Shown in pieces: positions 1-7,833 of a DNA stretch of 35,094 nt. Origin of the DNA: Bacteroidota bacterium (lineage in GTDB: Bacteria > Bacteroidota > Bacteroidia > Chitinophagales > Saprospiraceae). Positions within the stretch are counted from its first letter, which is position 1; each line of letters begins with the position of its first letter. Below the pieces are notes generated by a model. The model worked only from the letters and a program-made list of their open reading frames with translations. It had not been told where the DNA came from and searched no databases. Position numbers and translations under genes: made by a program. The DNA lies in NCBI GenBank assembly GCA_029561355.1, contig JAKQJD010000188.1:1-35094 (forward strand). The letters run 5' to 3'.

Positions 1-9
1 TTCAACGAT

Positions 10-657
10 ATGAAAAATTTTGTATGTCTGTTTGCCGCCCTGTTTGTGAGCTTTGCCGCTTTTTCTCAAAATGCGAAGTACACCGGCGCCATGACCAAAG
101 CCATCACAGAACTTGACTCCGCCAAAACCATTGCACAGCACCTCGAGGCCGCGAACAGTTTTGCCCGCATCGCTTCGGCCGAACCGAAAGAGTGGCTACC
201 GGATTATTATGCTGCGTTCAACCTGTTGTCGGCCGCTTTTATGCAGTTGAAAGAAACACCGGCCAAGGCCCTGGAAACGATCGATGCCGCCCAGGCCAAC
301 CTGGATAAAGCCCTCGCCATTGCACCGAATGAGTCTGAAATTGTTGTTTTACAAGCATATATCCTCATTGCCCGCGTGTCGGAAAACCCGATGGTGAAAG
401 GGCAGGAACTGAGCCCGCAGGTGTTTGCTCTCCTCGGCAAAGCCGCAGCACTGAATCCTCAAAACCCGCGTGCACCGTTTTTGCAGGGCACATACACGAT
501 GAATATGCCGGAGTTTTACGGCGGCGGTGCAGCGAAGGCTAAACCATATTTTGAAAAAGCCGCTACCTTGTTCGAACAACCGGTTTCCGGCAACCTGATG
601 CCACGCTGGGGGAAAGAAGCGAATGCGTACTTTTTGGAGATGGCGAGCAAAAAATGA
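10..657 (+). CDS. Secreted TPR-like protein of unknown function
   Basis: 215 residues starting at the ATG at 10. Residues 1-19 form a Sec signal peptide (short basic start, hydrophobic FAALFVSFAAF core, cleavage after FSQ), so the product is periplasmic or outer-membrane associated. The rest is alanine-rich and helical, with spacing like tetratricopeptide repeats (ALETIDAAQANLDKALAIAP near 87-106; AKPYFEKAATLFE near 177). TPR proteins act as protein-interaction scaffolds, but no partner can be named here. Only nine bases precede the start, so promoter and operon context are outside the window. A palindromic repeat begins 16 bases after the stop. The reading frame and export are clear; the function is not recognised. 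Confidence 0.8.
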   Translation: MKNFVCLFAALFVSFAAFSQNAKYTGAMTKAITELDSAKTIAQHLEAANSFARIASAEPKEWLPDYYAAFNLLSAAFMQLKETPAKALETIDAAQANLDKALAIAPNESEIVVLQAYILIARVSENPMVKGQELSPQVFALLGKAAALNPQNPRAPFLQGTYTMNMPEFYGGGAAKAKPYFEKAATLFEQPVSGNLMPRWGKEANAYFLEMASKK

Positions 658-672
658 GGGAGTTGTAGGAGG

Positions 673-787
673 GGGTTATAGGTTTATGAGTTTATAGGTT
701 TATGGGTGCTTCGCTTAATTCACTCTAATACTCCGAGCGAAGCACCCATAAACTCATAAACTCATAAACCCATAAACTCATAAACCC
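673..787. repeat. Palindromic tandem-repeat element, TTTATGGG family (copy 1)
   Basis: The left arm (673-715) is a run of TTTATGGG/TTTATAGG/TTTATGAG units ending in GTGCTTCGCT. The loop is 716-735. The right arm (736-787) starts AGCGAAGCAC and continues with CCCATAAA/CTCATAAA units. The inner 14-15 bp (GGGTGCTTCGCT against its complement) pair perfectly. The element lies between the TPR gene and the histidine kinase, both on the plus strand, so it would be transcribed as a long hairpin. GCGAAGC at 737-743 is a sequence known to form an unusually stable DNA mini-hairpin. Confidence 0.9.
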
Positions 788-836
788 AATAAACTCTCTT
801 CCAATCTTCAACAAACTTTACCTAACATTGCCTCCC

Positions 837-1880
837 ATGAGCACAGCCGCATTGAAAAAATGGAGCCTGGATTTCCTGAAGATCGCCTTCGTCAGCGGAT
901 TGGTATTTGTATTCCTGTTTGGCAACCCGGTTGAATTATATCAAACCGGAGGCTGGTATATGGTATGGACACTTTTCTGGAAAAGCGGGCTGGCAACGGT
1001 TATTTTCTGGTTCGGGAACGGTTACATGAGCGAGGTGCTGGATCGCTGGTTGCCGTGGACGGATAAGCCGCTGAAGAGGCTTTTAGTGTCGCTCAGCCTG
1101 ACGATCCTGTACACTTCCCTGGCATTTGTTTTCATTTTCTGGCTCTGGACCTTCGACGATTTCGGGTGGGATTTTATGACCATGCTGAACAGCCTGCGTG
1201 CCAGGCATTTTATTCCAACCCTGATTATTACCTTCTTTATATCGCTTTTTTTGCACGGACGCACCTTTTTGCTCAACTGGAAACAAACCCTGGTAGAAGC
1301 CGAACGCCTGAAAAAAGACCAGATATCGGCTCGCTACGAAGCCCTGAAAAGCCAGGTCAATCCGCATTTTTTGTTCAACAGCCTGAATGTGCTGTCCTCG
1401 TTGGTGCACCGCGATGCCGACCTGGCTGAAAAATTCATCCGCCAGTTGTCCGACGTGTACCGTTACATTCTCGACAGCCGCAGTAAAGAATCGGTACCTA
1501 TTTCTGAAGAACTGCAAACCCTGCGCGCCTATCTTTTTCTGATGGACATCCGGTTCGGCGGGGCCTTGCAAACGCACATTTCCATTCCTGAGAACAGCCA
1601 TGGATTTATTGCGCCGCTGACCCTGCAAATGCTGGTGGAAAACGCCCTGAAACACAATGAAATTTCCAAAGCCAATCCGCTGCAAATCGATATTTTTATG
1701 GAAAATAACGACTGGATCGTAGTGCGCAATAACCTGGCGCCTAAAACCATTTTGCCGGAATCCACGGGTATCGGACTGGCCAATATTCAGGCACAGTACC
1801 AGGTGCTGGCAGGGAAGAGTGTGCTGATCACTGACCACGATGGTTTCTTTACGGTGAAAGTGCCGGTTTTGAAAGGTTGA
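837..1880 (+). CDS. LytS/YehU-type sensor histidine kinase
   Basis: 347 residues from the ATG at 837; the frame opens three codons earlier at a TTG (828), which is less likely. Four hydrophobic segments (about 14-31, 41-60, 82-104, 125-141) form an inner-membrane sensor domain, followed by a short helical linker. The cytoplasmic part is the His_kinase family (PF06580): NPHFLFN with phospho-acceptor H177, the N-box LVENALKHNE with N269, and a glycine-rich G-box STGIGLANI near 309-317. Family knowledge: it autophosphorylates and passes phosphate to a LytTR response regulator, which is the next gene. The signal is unknown. The last codons and the TGA stop lie inside the GGTTGATGA palindrome that separates kinase and regulator. 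Confidence 0.93.
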   Translation: MSTAALKKWSLDFLKIAFVSGLVFVFLFGNPVELYQTGGWYMVWTLFWKSGLATVIFWFGNGYMSEVLDRWLPWTDKPLKRLLVSLSLTILYTSLAFVFIFWLWTFDDFGWDFMTMLNSLRARHFIPTLIITFFISLFLHGRTFLLNWKQTLVEAERLKKDQISARYEALKSQVNPHFLFNSLNVLSSLVHRDADLAEKFIRQLSDVYRYILDSRSKESVPISEELQTLRAYLFLMDIRFGGALQTHISIPENSHGFIAPLTLQMLVENALKHNEISKANPLQIDIFMENNDWIVVRNNLAPKTILPESTGIGLANIQAQYQVLAGKSVLITDHDGFFTVKVPVLKG

Positions 1881-1999
1881 TGAGGTTGATATTAACGGCT
1901 CGATAAACAAAAACTTCCCTGTTCCCCGAGTGGCTGAATATCAACCCTTATCAACCTCATCAACCTTTATCAACCTCATCAACCCTCATCAATCTCAAC
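1874..1999. repeat. Palindromic tandem-repeat element, GGTTGATGA family
   Basis: The left arm (1874-1893) has two GGTTGATGA-type units and contains the stop codon of the kinase. The right arm (1937-1999) carries about seven ATCAACCTC/ATCAACCCT units and ends four bases before the start of the LytTR regulator. GGTTGAT...GGTTGATATT pairs with AATATCAACC...ATCAACC. The right arm is about three times longer than the left. It occupies the whole intergenic space, so any promoter or leader signal for the regulator must be within it or further upstream. Confidence 0.85.
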
Positions 2000-2003
2000 C
2001 ACA

Positions 2004-2762
2004 ATGCGTGTCATCATCATCGAAGACGAAGATTTAGCGGCCTGGGGGCTGCTGTCCAAGCTCCCGCGGGTCGATCCTGCCATTCAGGTGGTAGCCACAC
2101 TCGACTCCGTAAAATCGGCGGTGGCATGGCTGGAAAACAATGCCATGCCTGACCTGGCATTTTTCGATATTCAGTTGGCCGACGGACTCAGTTTCGAGAT
2201 TTTCGACCGGGTGAAAGTAACGTGCCCCGTCATTTTTACCACTGCCTACGACGCGTACGCCCTGAAGGCATTCAAAGTCAACAGCGTGGATTACCTCCTG
2301 AAGCCCGTTTCCATAGAAGACCTCGCGCAGGCCTTGTCGAAACTCCGGCTTTTGCGTGCAGCGCCGGCTATAGATCCTGCGCTGATCCGGCAAATGATGG
2401 AAACCATCCGCCCCAACCGGTACAAAAACCGGTTTATGGTAAAAATCGGCGACCACATGAGCAGTGTGGATGCCCAGGACATCGATTTCTTTTTCGGTGA
2501 AAACAAAGTGGTGTGGCTGCGACACCAGAACGGCCGCAAATACGTGGTCGACTACACGTTGGAACAATTGGAAGACCTGCTCGATCCCACGCAGTTTTTT
2601 CGCCTCAACAGGCAATATATCGCCACCCTTCGCGCCATCAAAGACACGTTGGCATACTCCAACAGCCGCCTCAAAGTCACGTTGAAAGACCCGTTCAACG
2701 ACGAGGATATTCTGATCAGCCGGGAGAAGGTGGAGGCGTTTAAGGGATGGCTCGGGAAATAA
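2004..2762 (+). CDS. LytTR-family response regulator
   Basis: 252 residues. Residues 1-120 are a CheY-like receiver: acidic pocket IIEDED (E7, D8, D10), phospho-acceptor D55 in LAFFDIQL, conserved Thr79/80 in VIFTTAYDAYALKAF, and K100 in YLLKPV. Residues about 140-250 are a LytTR DNA-binding domain (MVKIGDHMSSVDAQDIDFFF, then FFRLNRQYIATLRAI), a beta-rich domain that contacts promoter DNA. It is the expected partner of the LytS-type kinase just upstream. All key receiver residues are present, so it should be phosphorylatable. Its target genes cannot be read from the window. The GTGAGAG palindrome begins directly after its TAA. Confidence 0.95.
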   Translation: MRVIIIEDEDLAAWGLLSKLPRVDPAIQVVATLDSVKSAVAWLENNAMPDLAFFDIQLADGLSFEIFDRVKVTCPVIFTTAYDAYALKAFKVNSVDYLLKPVSIEDLAQALSKLRLLRAAPAIDPALIRQMMETIRPNRYKNRFMVKIGDHMSSVDAQDIDFFFGENKVVWLRHQNGRKYVVDYTLEQLEDLLDPTQFFRLNRQYIATLRAIKDTLAYSNSRLKVTLKDPFNDEDILISREKVEAFKGWLGK

Positions 2763-2763
2763 A

Positions 2764-2990
2764 GAAGTGAGAGGTGAGAGAGAAGTGAGAAGGTGAGAGA
2801 TGTGAGAGGGTGAGAGCCGACTTCGATTACGCCTGTCGACGTTTGGCTTCTAGAAGGAGCCTTTAAAGATTCCACCGCTATAAAATCGGAATGCCTGAAG
2901 CGAAGCGGTGTACTCGAAGTCGGCTCTCACCCTCTCACATCTCTCACATCTCTCACCCTCTCACTTCTCTCACATTTCTCGCTTCTCTAG
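2764..2990. repeat. Palindromic tandem-repeat element, GTGAGAG family (copy 1)
   Basis: The left arm (2764-2830) has GTGAGAG/GTGAGAA units leading into the core GCCGACTTCGATTAC. The loop carries GCCTGTCGACGTTTGG, CTTCTAGAAG and CTTTAAAGATT. The right arm (2909-2990) starts GTACTCGAAGTCGGC and continues CTCTCACC/CTCTCACA to a CTCTAG terminus. It sits between the convergent LytTR and DUF6544-like genes. Its last 21 bp overlap the 3' end of the DUF6544-like gene. The core is almost identical to the copy at 4151-4486 and in the same orientation. Confidence 0.92.
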
Positions 2991-4058
2991 TATTTCCAGT
3001 TCCAGCCACAAAAAATCCCCAGTGGCCAGTTTCCAGGTAACAGTTGATTTGGCAGGAATACGTATCCCTTCAAACGTCTTAAAACTGGCCGGATCCATAT
3101 CGATGTGCCATTTTTCGAGAGTAGCGCCGCCTTTGCGTTCGTAGTAGCGCATGGCCTCGAAACTGCGGATATCGCCGTTTTCATCGAACGTAAAAATGCC
3201 GGAGCCTTCCACCGCGCCGTAGCGCATGATGGCTTTTGCCGAATGCGCGTCGACAGGTTCCCATTGAATAAATGTATTCAGGGCGGCACTGGGGAACCAG
3301 CAGATTTCGGCCAGGTAACGGAGCATGGAACCCTGATCGGTAGCTGCGCCGCTGGCATCGGCAACCGAAAACAAAGCCAGCGCTTTTATGAGCATGTGGC
3401 CTTTGCCGTCCTGGTACAAGTCCCTGCCCTTGATGGTAATGAAAGGCGCCGCTTCCATGTCGGCCATCCAGATAAACCCGGGTTTGGGAACCGTGAAATA
3501 CTGCGTGGCCGTTACCGGCATCCAGTTTCCACCGGGTTTGCTACGCATACGGCCGGTTTGTTTTACTTCCACTTGTTGCACCATTTTTTTACCGATCACC
3601 TGCGAGCGTTCCATCCATTTTTGCACTACGGGTGGCAAACCGGCGATCATTTCCTTGGTCAGGGTGCTCGACTCGGTCAGGTTGGCCGGCTGAAATGCTT
3701 GTACTTCTTCCCGGAGCATCCCGTTCCATTTCCATTGTCCGTAAGCCAGTAAAATACCGGCCAGAACAATGACATTAGCAATCGTGCCGAACCGCGCATC
3801 TTTCCACTGGCCGAAAATCAGCATTTGGGAAATGATAACAGCCGGCACGGCAGCCATCCACCACCATTCTTTTTTCAAAAAGAAAAACAGTACGGAGGCC
3901 GTAAACAACAGCGTACTCAGCAGCCAGAAAAAACCGGCAGAACGCGAATATTCACCTGTTAACTGGCTGACTTCGGCGTATCTGTACGCTTTGGCGAACC
4001 CCATCAGATGGATGAGGCCGTGAAATAATAGAACGAGGGCAAAAACAAGACGTAACAT
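2970..4058 (-). CDS. Membrane protein with DUF6544-like soluble domain
   Basis: 362 residues from the ATG at 4058, chosen because MLRLVFALVLLFHGLIHLMGF starts the first membrane helix; an upstream GTG at 4112 adds 18 non-family residues. Four hydrophobic segments (about 2-20, 41-60, 66-82, 91-108) precede a soluble domain from about residue 140. That domain has the signature I associate with DUF6544/DUF6920-type proteins: PPVVQKWMERS, a GGNWMPVTATQYFTVPKPGFIW stretch (written here only as a guide to the motif), and LRYLAEICWFPSAAL. Function is unknown. The last six codons (LEKREM) and the TGA stop are encoded by the flanking GTGAGAG element, so the native C-terminus has been replaced or extended. 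The gene is bracketed by two near-identical copies of that element. Confidence 0.78.
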   Translation of the reverse strand: MLRLVFALVLLFHGLIHLMGFAKAYRYAEVSQLTGEYSRSAGFFWLLSTLLFTASVLFFFLKKEWWWMAAVPAVIISQMLIFGQWKDARFGTIANVIVLAGILLAYGQWKWNGMLREEVQAFQPANLTESSTLTKEMIAGLPPVVQKWMERSQVIGKKMVQQVEVKQTGRMRSKPGGNWMPVTATQYFTVPKPGFIWMADMEAAPFITIKGRDLYQDGKGHMLIKALALFSVADASGAATDQGSMLRYLAEICWFPSAALNTFIQWEPVDAHSAKAIMRYGAVEGSGIFTFDENGDIRSFEAMRYYERKGGATLEKWHIDMDPASFKTFEGIRIPAKSTVTWKLATGDFLWLELEILEKREM

Positions 4059-4150
4059 AGTTGGAGGGAGGGATTTGCATGTAGTTTCTGCAAATCTCTC
4101 CCTCCGTACCACGAAAATAAAATGACATCGGCCACTCTTGAGGCTGATAT

Positions 4151-4486
4151 TAGAAGTGAGAGGGTGAGAAGTGAGAGGGTGAGAGAAGTGAGAGGGTGAG
4201 AGAGGGTGAGAGGGTGAGAGCCGACTTCGATTACGCCTGTCAACGTTTGGCTTCTAGAAGAGTGAGAGCCTTTAAAGATTCGACCGCTATAAAATCGGAA
4301 TGCCTGAAGCGAAGCGGTGTACTCGAAGTCGGCTCTCACCCTCTCACTTCTCTCACTTCTCTCACCCTCTCACCTCTCTCACCCTCTCACTTCTCTCACC
4401 CTCTCACCTCTCTCACTTCTCTCACTTCTCTCACCTCTCTCACCCTCTCACTTCTCTCACTTCTCTCACTTCTCTCACTTCTCTAG
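4151..4486. repeat. Palindromic tandem-repeat element, GTGAGAG family (copy 2, longest)
   Basis: This fills nearly all of the 424 bp gap between the DUF6544-like gene start and the GH30 gene end; there is no gene in the gap. The left arm (4151-4234) has about ten GTGAGAG units. The core matches copy 1 at 2812-2934 with few differences, one being an extra AGTGAGA after CTTCTAGAAG. The right arm (4319-4486) has about 18 CTCTCAC units and ends in CTCTAG. The final CTAG supplies the TAG stop (4483-4485, minus strand) of the GH30 gene. Apparent open frames here are artefacts of the repeat. Confidence 0.92.
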
Positions 4487-5940
4487 AAAACAAGCGTAGC
4501 AATCGCGTGCGGCTCGATCGTCCAAGAGGCCGCGTCGCCGTTTACCCAGAGGTAAAAAGGTGTTTTGGCGTCGCTTTGGTTCATGACCACCACCACCGTT
4601 TTTCCGTCGGGGTTGCGGAAAGCCGTAGTGAGCAACTGGCTGCGGCTGGCTGTGGCGCTGATGCGTTTGGCGCCCGGGTCTATGAATTTGGAAAAATGCC
4701 CGATGTAATAGTAGGAGTTGGTATAGATCAACTGGCCCGTGCGCAGGTCGCCGTGTACGGGCGCGAAGCAGAAATTCTGCACGTGGTTGGGGCCGCCGGT
4801 TTCATCGAGCAGGATATTCCAGTCGGTAAAACCGACCATACCGTTGTTGAAGTCGTTGATCATGGAGCGGCCGTATTCCTCGCCGAGCGCCCAGGCGTTG
4901 TAGCGTTTGGCGTCGAAACTTTCGGCGCAGCCTTCCGTGAAAATGATGTTTTTATCGGGGAAAGATTCGTGCACCGCGCGCATGTTGTCGTACATCGGCG
5001 TGCCGCCGCTCCAGTCTTCATACCAGTGAAAACCGATACCCCAAATGTATTGGGCGGCTTCGGGGTCGCTGAAATAGGTTTGTGCGCGCTGGTAAATGAG
5101 GTCTCGGTTGTGGTCCCACACGATGATCTTTTTGTCGCCAAAGCCTTCTTTTTTCATCACCGGGCCCAGGTGGTTTTTCAGGAAATCGCGTTCCTCTTCG
5201 GCACTGTAGATGCAACTTTCCCAGCGCTGGGTGGCCATGGGTTCGTTCTGGACCGTGATACCCCAGATCGGAATGCCTTCTTTCTGGTATTCCTGGATAA
5301 ATTTGGTGTAGTAACGTGCCCAACTGTTGTAGAAAGCCGGTTTCAGTTTGCCGCCCTGTAGCATGTTGTTGTTATCTTTCATCCAGGCGGGCGGACTCCA
5401 GGGGCTGGCGAACATCGTCAGTTTGCCGCCCGCAGCGGCTATGGCCTGCTTGATGAACGGGATTTTGTATTTCCGGTCGTGTTCGATGTTGAACGTGTTC
5501 AGGTCTTTATCGCCGTCCTTGACGTACGTGTAGGTGTCGCTGCTGAAATCGCAACTATTGATATTAGTGCGGCCTACCGTGTAGCCGATACCTCTTTTTT
5601 TGTCGAAATAGGCTTCCAGCAGTTCCTGTTGCTTATTGAGCGGCATTTTGAAAAACGTTTCCGCCGACGCGTCGGTCAGTGCGGCGCCGATGCCCAGGTA
5701 TGTCTGGAACGATTTCGCAGGGTCGACGAATATACAGATCTGGGTTTCCAGCGGCTGCCCCATTCTTTTAAAGGTCAGCGAATCGCGGAATGCCAGGCGG
5801 TCGGTGGTTTTTTCGGCCGTGGTATAAACGGCTACTTTTTTACCGCTTGTAAACGGATCGAGTGCGGTGGTGGATTTGCGGGGCCCGTTGCAGGCGAAAA
5901 GTGCCAAAAGCAACAGCAGTGCGGTACCTGTCTTTTTCAT
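4483..5940 (-). CDS. Glycoside hydrolase family 30 lipoprotein (glucosylceramidase/beta-1,6-glucanase type)
   Basis: 485 residues from the ATG at 5940. Residues 1-17 are a lipoprotein signal (KKTG, hydrophobic core, lipobox LFAC with C17), so it should be membrane-anchored and act outside the cytoplasm. The body is a GH30 (beta/alpha)8 barrel: FQTYLGIGAALTDASAE near 78-94, FASPWSPPAWMK near 177-188, acid/base E233 in TVQNEP, nucleophile E336 in FTEGCAE, and the C-terminal beta-sandwich ending at TIEPHAIATLVF. GH30 enzymes retain anomeric configuration and cleave beta-glucosides such as glucosylceramide or beta-1,6-glucan; the substrate cannot be fixed from sequence. No SusCD pair is adjacent. 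The stop codon is provided by the GTGAGAG element. Confidence 0.92.
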   Translation of the reverse strand: MKKTGTALLLLLALFACNGPRKSTTALDPFTSGKKVAVYTTAEKTTDRLAFRDSLTFKRMGQPLETQICIFVDPAKSFQTYLGIGAALTDASAETFFKMPLNKQQELLEAYFDKKRGIGYTVGRTNINSCDFSSDTYTYVKDGDKDLNTFNIEHDRKYKIPFIKQAIAAAGGKLTMFASPWSPPAWMKDNNNMLQGGKLKPAFYNSWARYYTKFIQEYQKEGIPIWGITVQNEPMATQRWESCIYSAEEERDFLKNHLGPVMKKEGFGDKKIIVWDHNRDLIYQRAQTYFSDPEAAQYIWGIGFHWYEDWSGGTPMYDNMRAVHESFPDKNIIFTEGCAESFDAKRYNAWALGEEYGRSMINDFNNGMVGFTDWNILLDETGGPNHVQNFCFAPVHGDLRTGQLIYTNSYYYIGHFSKFIDPGAKRISATASRSQLLTTAFRNPDGKTVVVVMNQSDAKTPFYLWVNGDAASWTIEPHAIATLVF

Positions 5941-5964
5941 GGTTAGTGAATTGTGTGTAGGGGC

Positions 5965-5972
5965 CAAAAGTA
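5965..5972 (-). promoter_or_regulatory. Candidate -7 box for the GH30 gene
   Basis: On the minus strand this reads TACTTTTG, a full match to the Bacteroidota -7 consensus TAnnTTTG, 24 bases upstream of the ATG. No convincing -33 TTTG is seen at the usual distance, so this is a partial promoter call. Confidence 0.45.
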
Positions 5973-6027
5973 GCGATTAGTAAAGCATCTTGTTGTAAGT
6001 TTACGTTCCAAATTTAACCTACTGTCT

Positions 6028-7833
6028 ATGAGCCGGTACACCAGCATGGAGCACCTCCGTTTTCTTCTTTTTGAAGTGCACGGAATACAGGATTTGTTCA
6101 CGTACGAATATTTCGCGCACCTCGACCCCGAGCAGGTGACGCTGATGATCGATTCGGCGAAAGCGCTCGCCGACCGCGATATGTATCCGTTTTTTAAGGA
6201 AATGGACGAGCAGCCGGTGCATTATGCAGGCGAGGGGAAAGTGTGGTCGCACCCGCAACTGCGCACCATCATTCAAAATGCCGCGGAGCAGAACTGGATC
6301 AACGGCCAGTATCCGTTCGATCTCGGCGGGTTGCAACTGCCGCAGATGGTGTACAATGCGGCGCACCATATTTTTCAGGCGGCCAACAACGGCGCGCAGG
6401 GTTACATCAGCCTGACCACCGGCGCAGCAAGGCTGATCCACGATTACGGCACGTCCGAACTGATCGAAACCTTCCTTCCACCTATGTTCGACGGTCGCTG
6501 GCAGGGCACCATGGCACTCACCGAACCGCAGGCAGGGAGCGCGCTGACGGATATCACGACTGTCGCAACACCCACGGAATCAGGATATTACCATATCAAA
6601 GGCCAGAAAATATTTATTTCGGCAGGCGAGCACATGGCCTGTGAGAATTTCGTGCACCTCACCCTGGCACGTATTGCCGGGGCGCCGCCGGGTTTGAAAG
6701 GTGTGTCGCTGTTTGTTATTCCAAAACACCGCCCCACGGCCGGCGGCGGACTGGAATACAACGACGTTTTTTGTGCCGGCGACTACCAGAAACTCGGGCA
6801 GCGCGCCTACGCCACCACCCACCTGGTGTTCGGCGAGCACGACAACTGCCGCGGCTGGCTGGTCGGCGAACCGCACAAGGGCCTGTCGTATATGTTCCAG
6901 TTGATGAACGAAGCCCGCATCGGAGTGGGGCAGACGGCTGCTTCCGTCGCCATGGCGGCCTACCAGGCTTCCCTGCAATACGCCCGCGAACGCAGCCAGG
7001 GCCGAAAACCGGGTGAAAAAGACCCGTTGAAACCGCCAGTTCCCATTATTCAACACGCCGACGTGCAGCGTATGTTGTTCACGCAAAAAGCCATCGTGGA
7101 AGGTTCCCTTTCACTGGCTATGGAATGCAACCGCCTGGCCGACCTGATGCACGTGACGGAAGGGGAGGAACAGCGCCCGCACTGGCTGCTGCTCGAAATC
7201 CTGACGCCCATCGTAAAAACCTATTCTTCCGAACAAGGCAACCGCTCGGCTTCTCTGGCCATTCAGGTACTCGGCGGCTACGGATACACGGTCGATTTTC
7301 CGGTGCAGCAATACTACCGCGACCTGCGCATCATGGCTATTTACGAAGGCACCACGGGCATTCAGTCGCTCGACTTGCTGGGCCGCAAAATGACCATGGA
7401 AAACGGCGCGGCCCTGACAGCCCTGGCACAACACATCGATATCACCATCCGGACTGCCGCTGCTCATCCCGTTTTACAGGCGCAAGCCGCAATTTTACAG
7501 GCGGAAATGGAGCGCCTGGGCAAAACGCTGCGTCAACTCGGCAAATTTGCCCAGTCGGGCAATCCCGAACGCTACCTCGCCGACGCCACGGTATTTATGG
7601 AAATGGCGGGCTACGTCGTTATCGCCTGGCAGTGGCTTAAAATGGCAGTTGCAGCACAGATCGCTCTGGATGCAGCCGATTTCAGCACTCAAAGCAAATC
7701 TTTTTACGAAGGTAAAATACACACCATGCAGTTCTTTTTCCGCTACGAATTGCCCCATGCCGCCGCCTGCGCGGAAGTCCTGCTCGCGCCGGGGGAGTTG
7801 ACGATGCTGGAGGAAGACGAGCGGCTGGATTAG
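6028..7833 (+). CDS. Acyl-CoA dehydrogenase (long, about 600-residue type)
   Basis: 601 residues. Acyl-CoA dehydrogenases oxidise an acyl-CoA to the 2-enoyl-CoA with FAD and pass electrons to ETF. Seen here: the short N-terminal extension domain of the 600-residue class (residues about 1-35), alpha-helical N domain, the FAD/substrate loop MALTEPQAGSALTD near 162-174, KIFISAGEH, the C-terminal helical domain with LGGYGYTVDFPVQQYYRD, the candidate catalytic base E440 in YEGTTGIQ, and an extra C-terminal domain after 450. This architecture is shared with 3-methylmercaptopropionyl-CoA dehydrogenase (DmdC), but the same class is common in Bacteroidota for other substrates, so no gene name is given. 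Its TAG stop is the first triplet of the following GTGAGAG element. Confidence 0.93.
   Translation: MSRYTSMEHLRFLLFEVHGIQDLFTYEYFAHLDPEQVTLMIDSAKALADRDMYPFFKEMDEQPVHYAGEGKVWSHPQLRTIIQNAAEQNWINGQYPFDLGGLQLPQMVYNAAHHIFQAANNGAQGYISLTTGAARLIHDYGTSELIETFLPPMFDGRWQGTMALTEPQAGSALTDITTVATPTESGYYHIKGQKIFISAGEHMACENFVHLTLARIAGAPPGLKGVSLFVIPKHRPTAGGGLEYNDVFCAGDYQKLGQRAYATTHLVFGEHDNCRGWLVGEPHKGLSYMFQLMNEARIGVGQTAASVAMAAYQASLQYARERSQGRKPGEKDPLKPPVPIIQHADVQRMLFTQKAIVEGSLSLAMECNRLADLMHVTEGEEQRPHWLLLEILTPIVKTYSSEQGNRSASLAIQVLGGYGYTVDFPVQQYYRDLRIMAIYEGTTGIQSLDLLGRKMTMENGAALTALAQHIDITIRTAAAHPVLQAQAAILQAEMERLGKTLRQLGKFAQSGNPERYLADATVFMEMAGYVVIAWQWLKMAVAAQIALDAADFSTQSKSFYEGKIHTMQFFFRYELPHAAACAEVLLAPGELTMLEEDERLD

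Noticed and set aside
1083..1910. 275-residue open frame on the minus strand
   Set aside because: It is antisense to the histidine kinase with its intact NPHFLFN and N-box motifs; no recognisable family in the antisense product.
2764..2990. Simple rho-independent terminator
   Set aside because: The stem is far longer than needed and lacks a terminal T-run, and the same family occurs between co-directional genes and next to start codons.
4196..4499. Open reading frames of 60-96 residues made of Leu-Ser-His-Pro repeats
   Set aside because: They are translations of the CTCTCAC tandem array, exist in several frames at once, and have no start signal or non-repetitive content.
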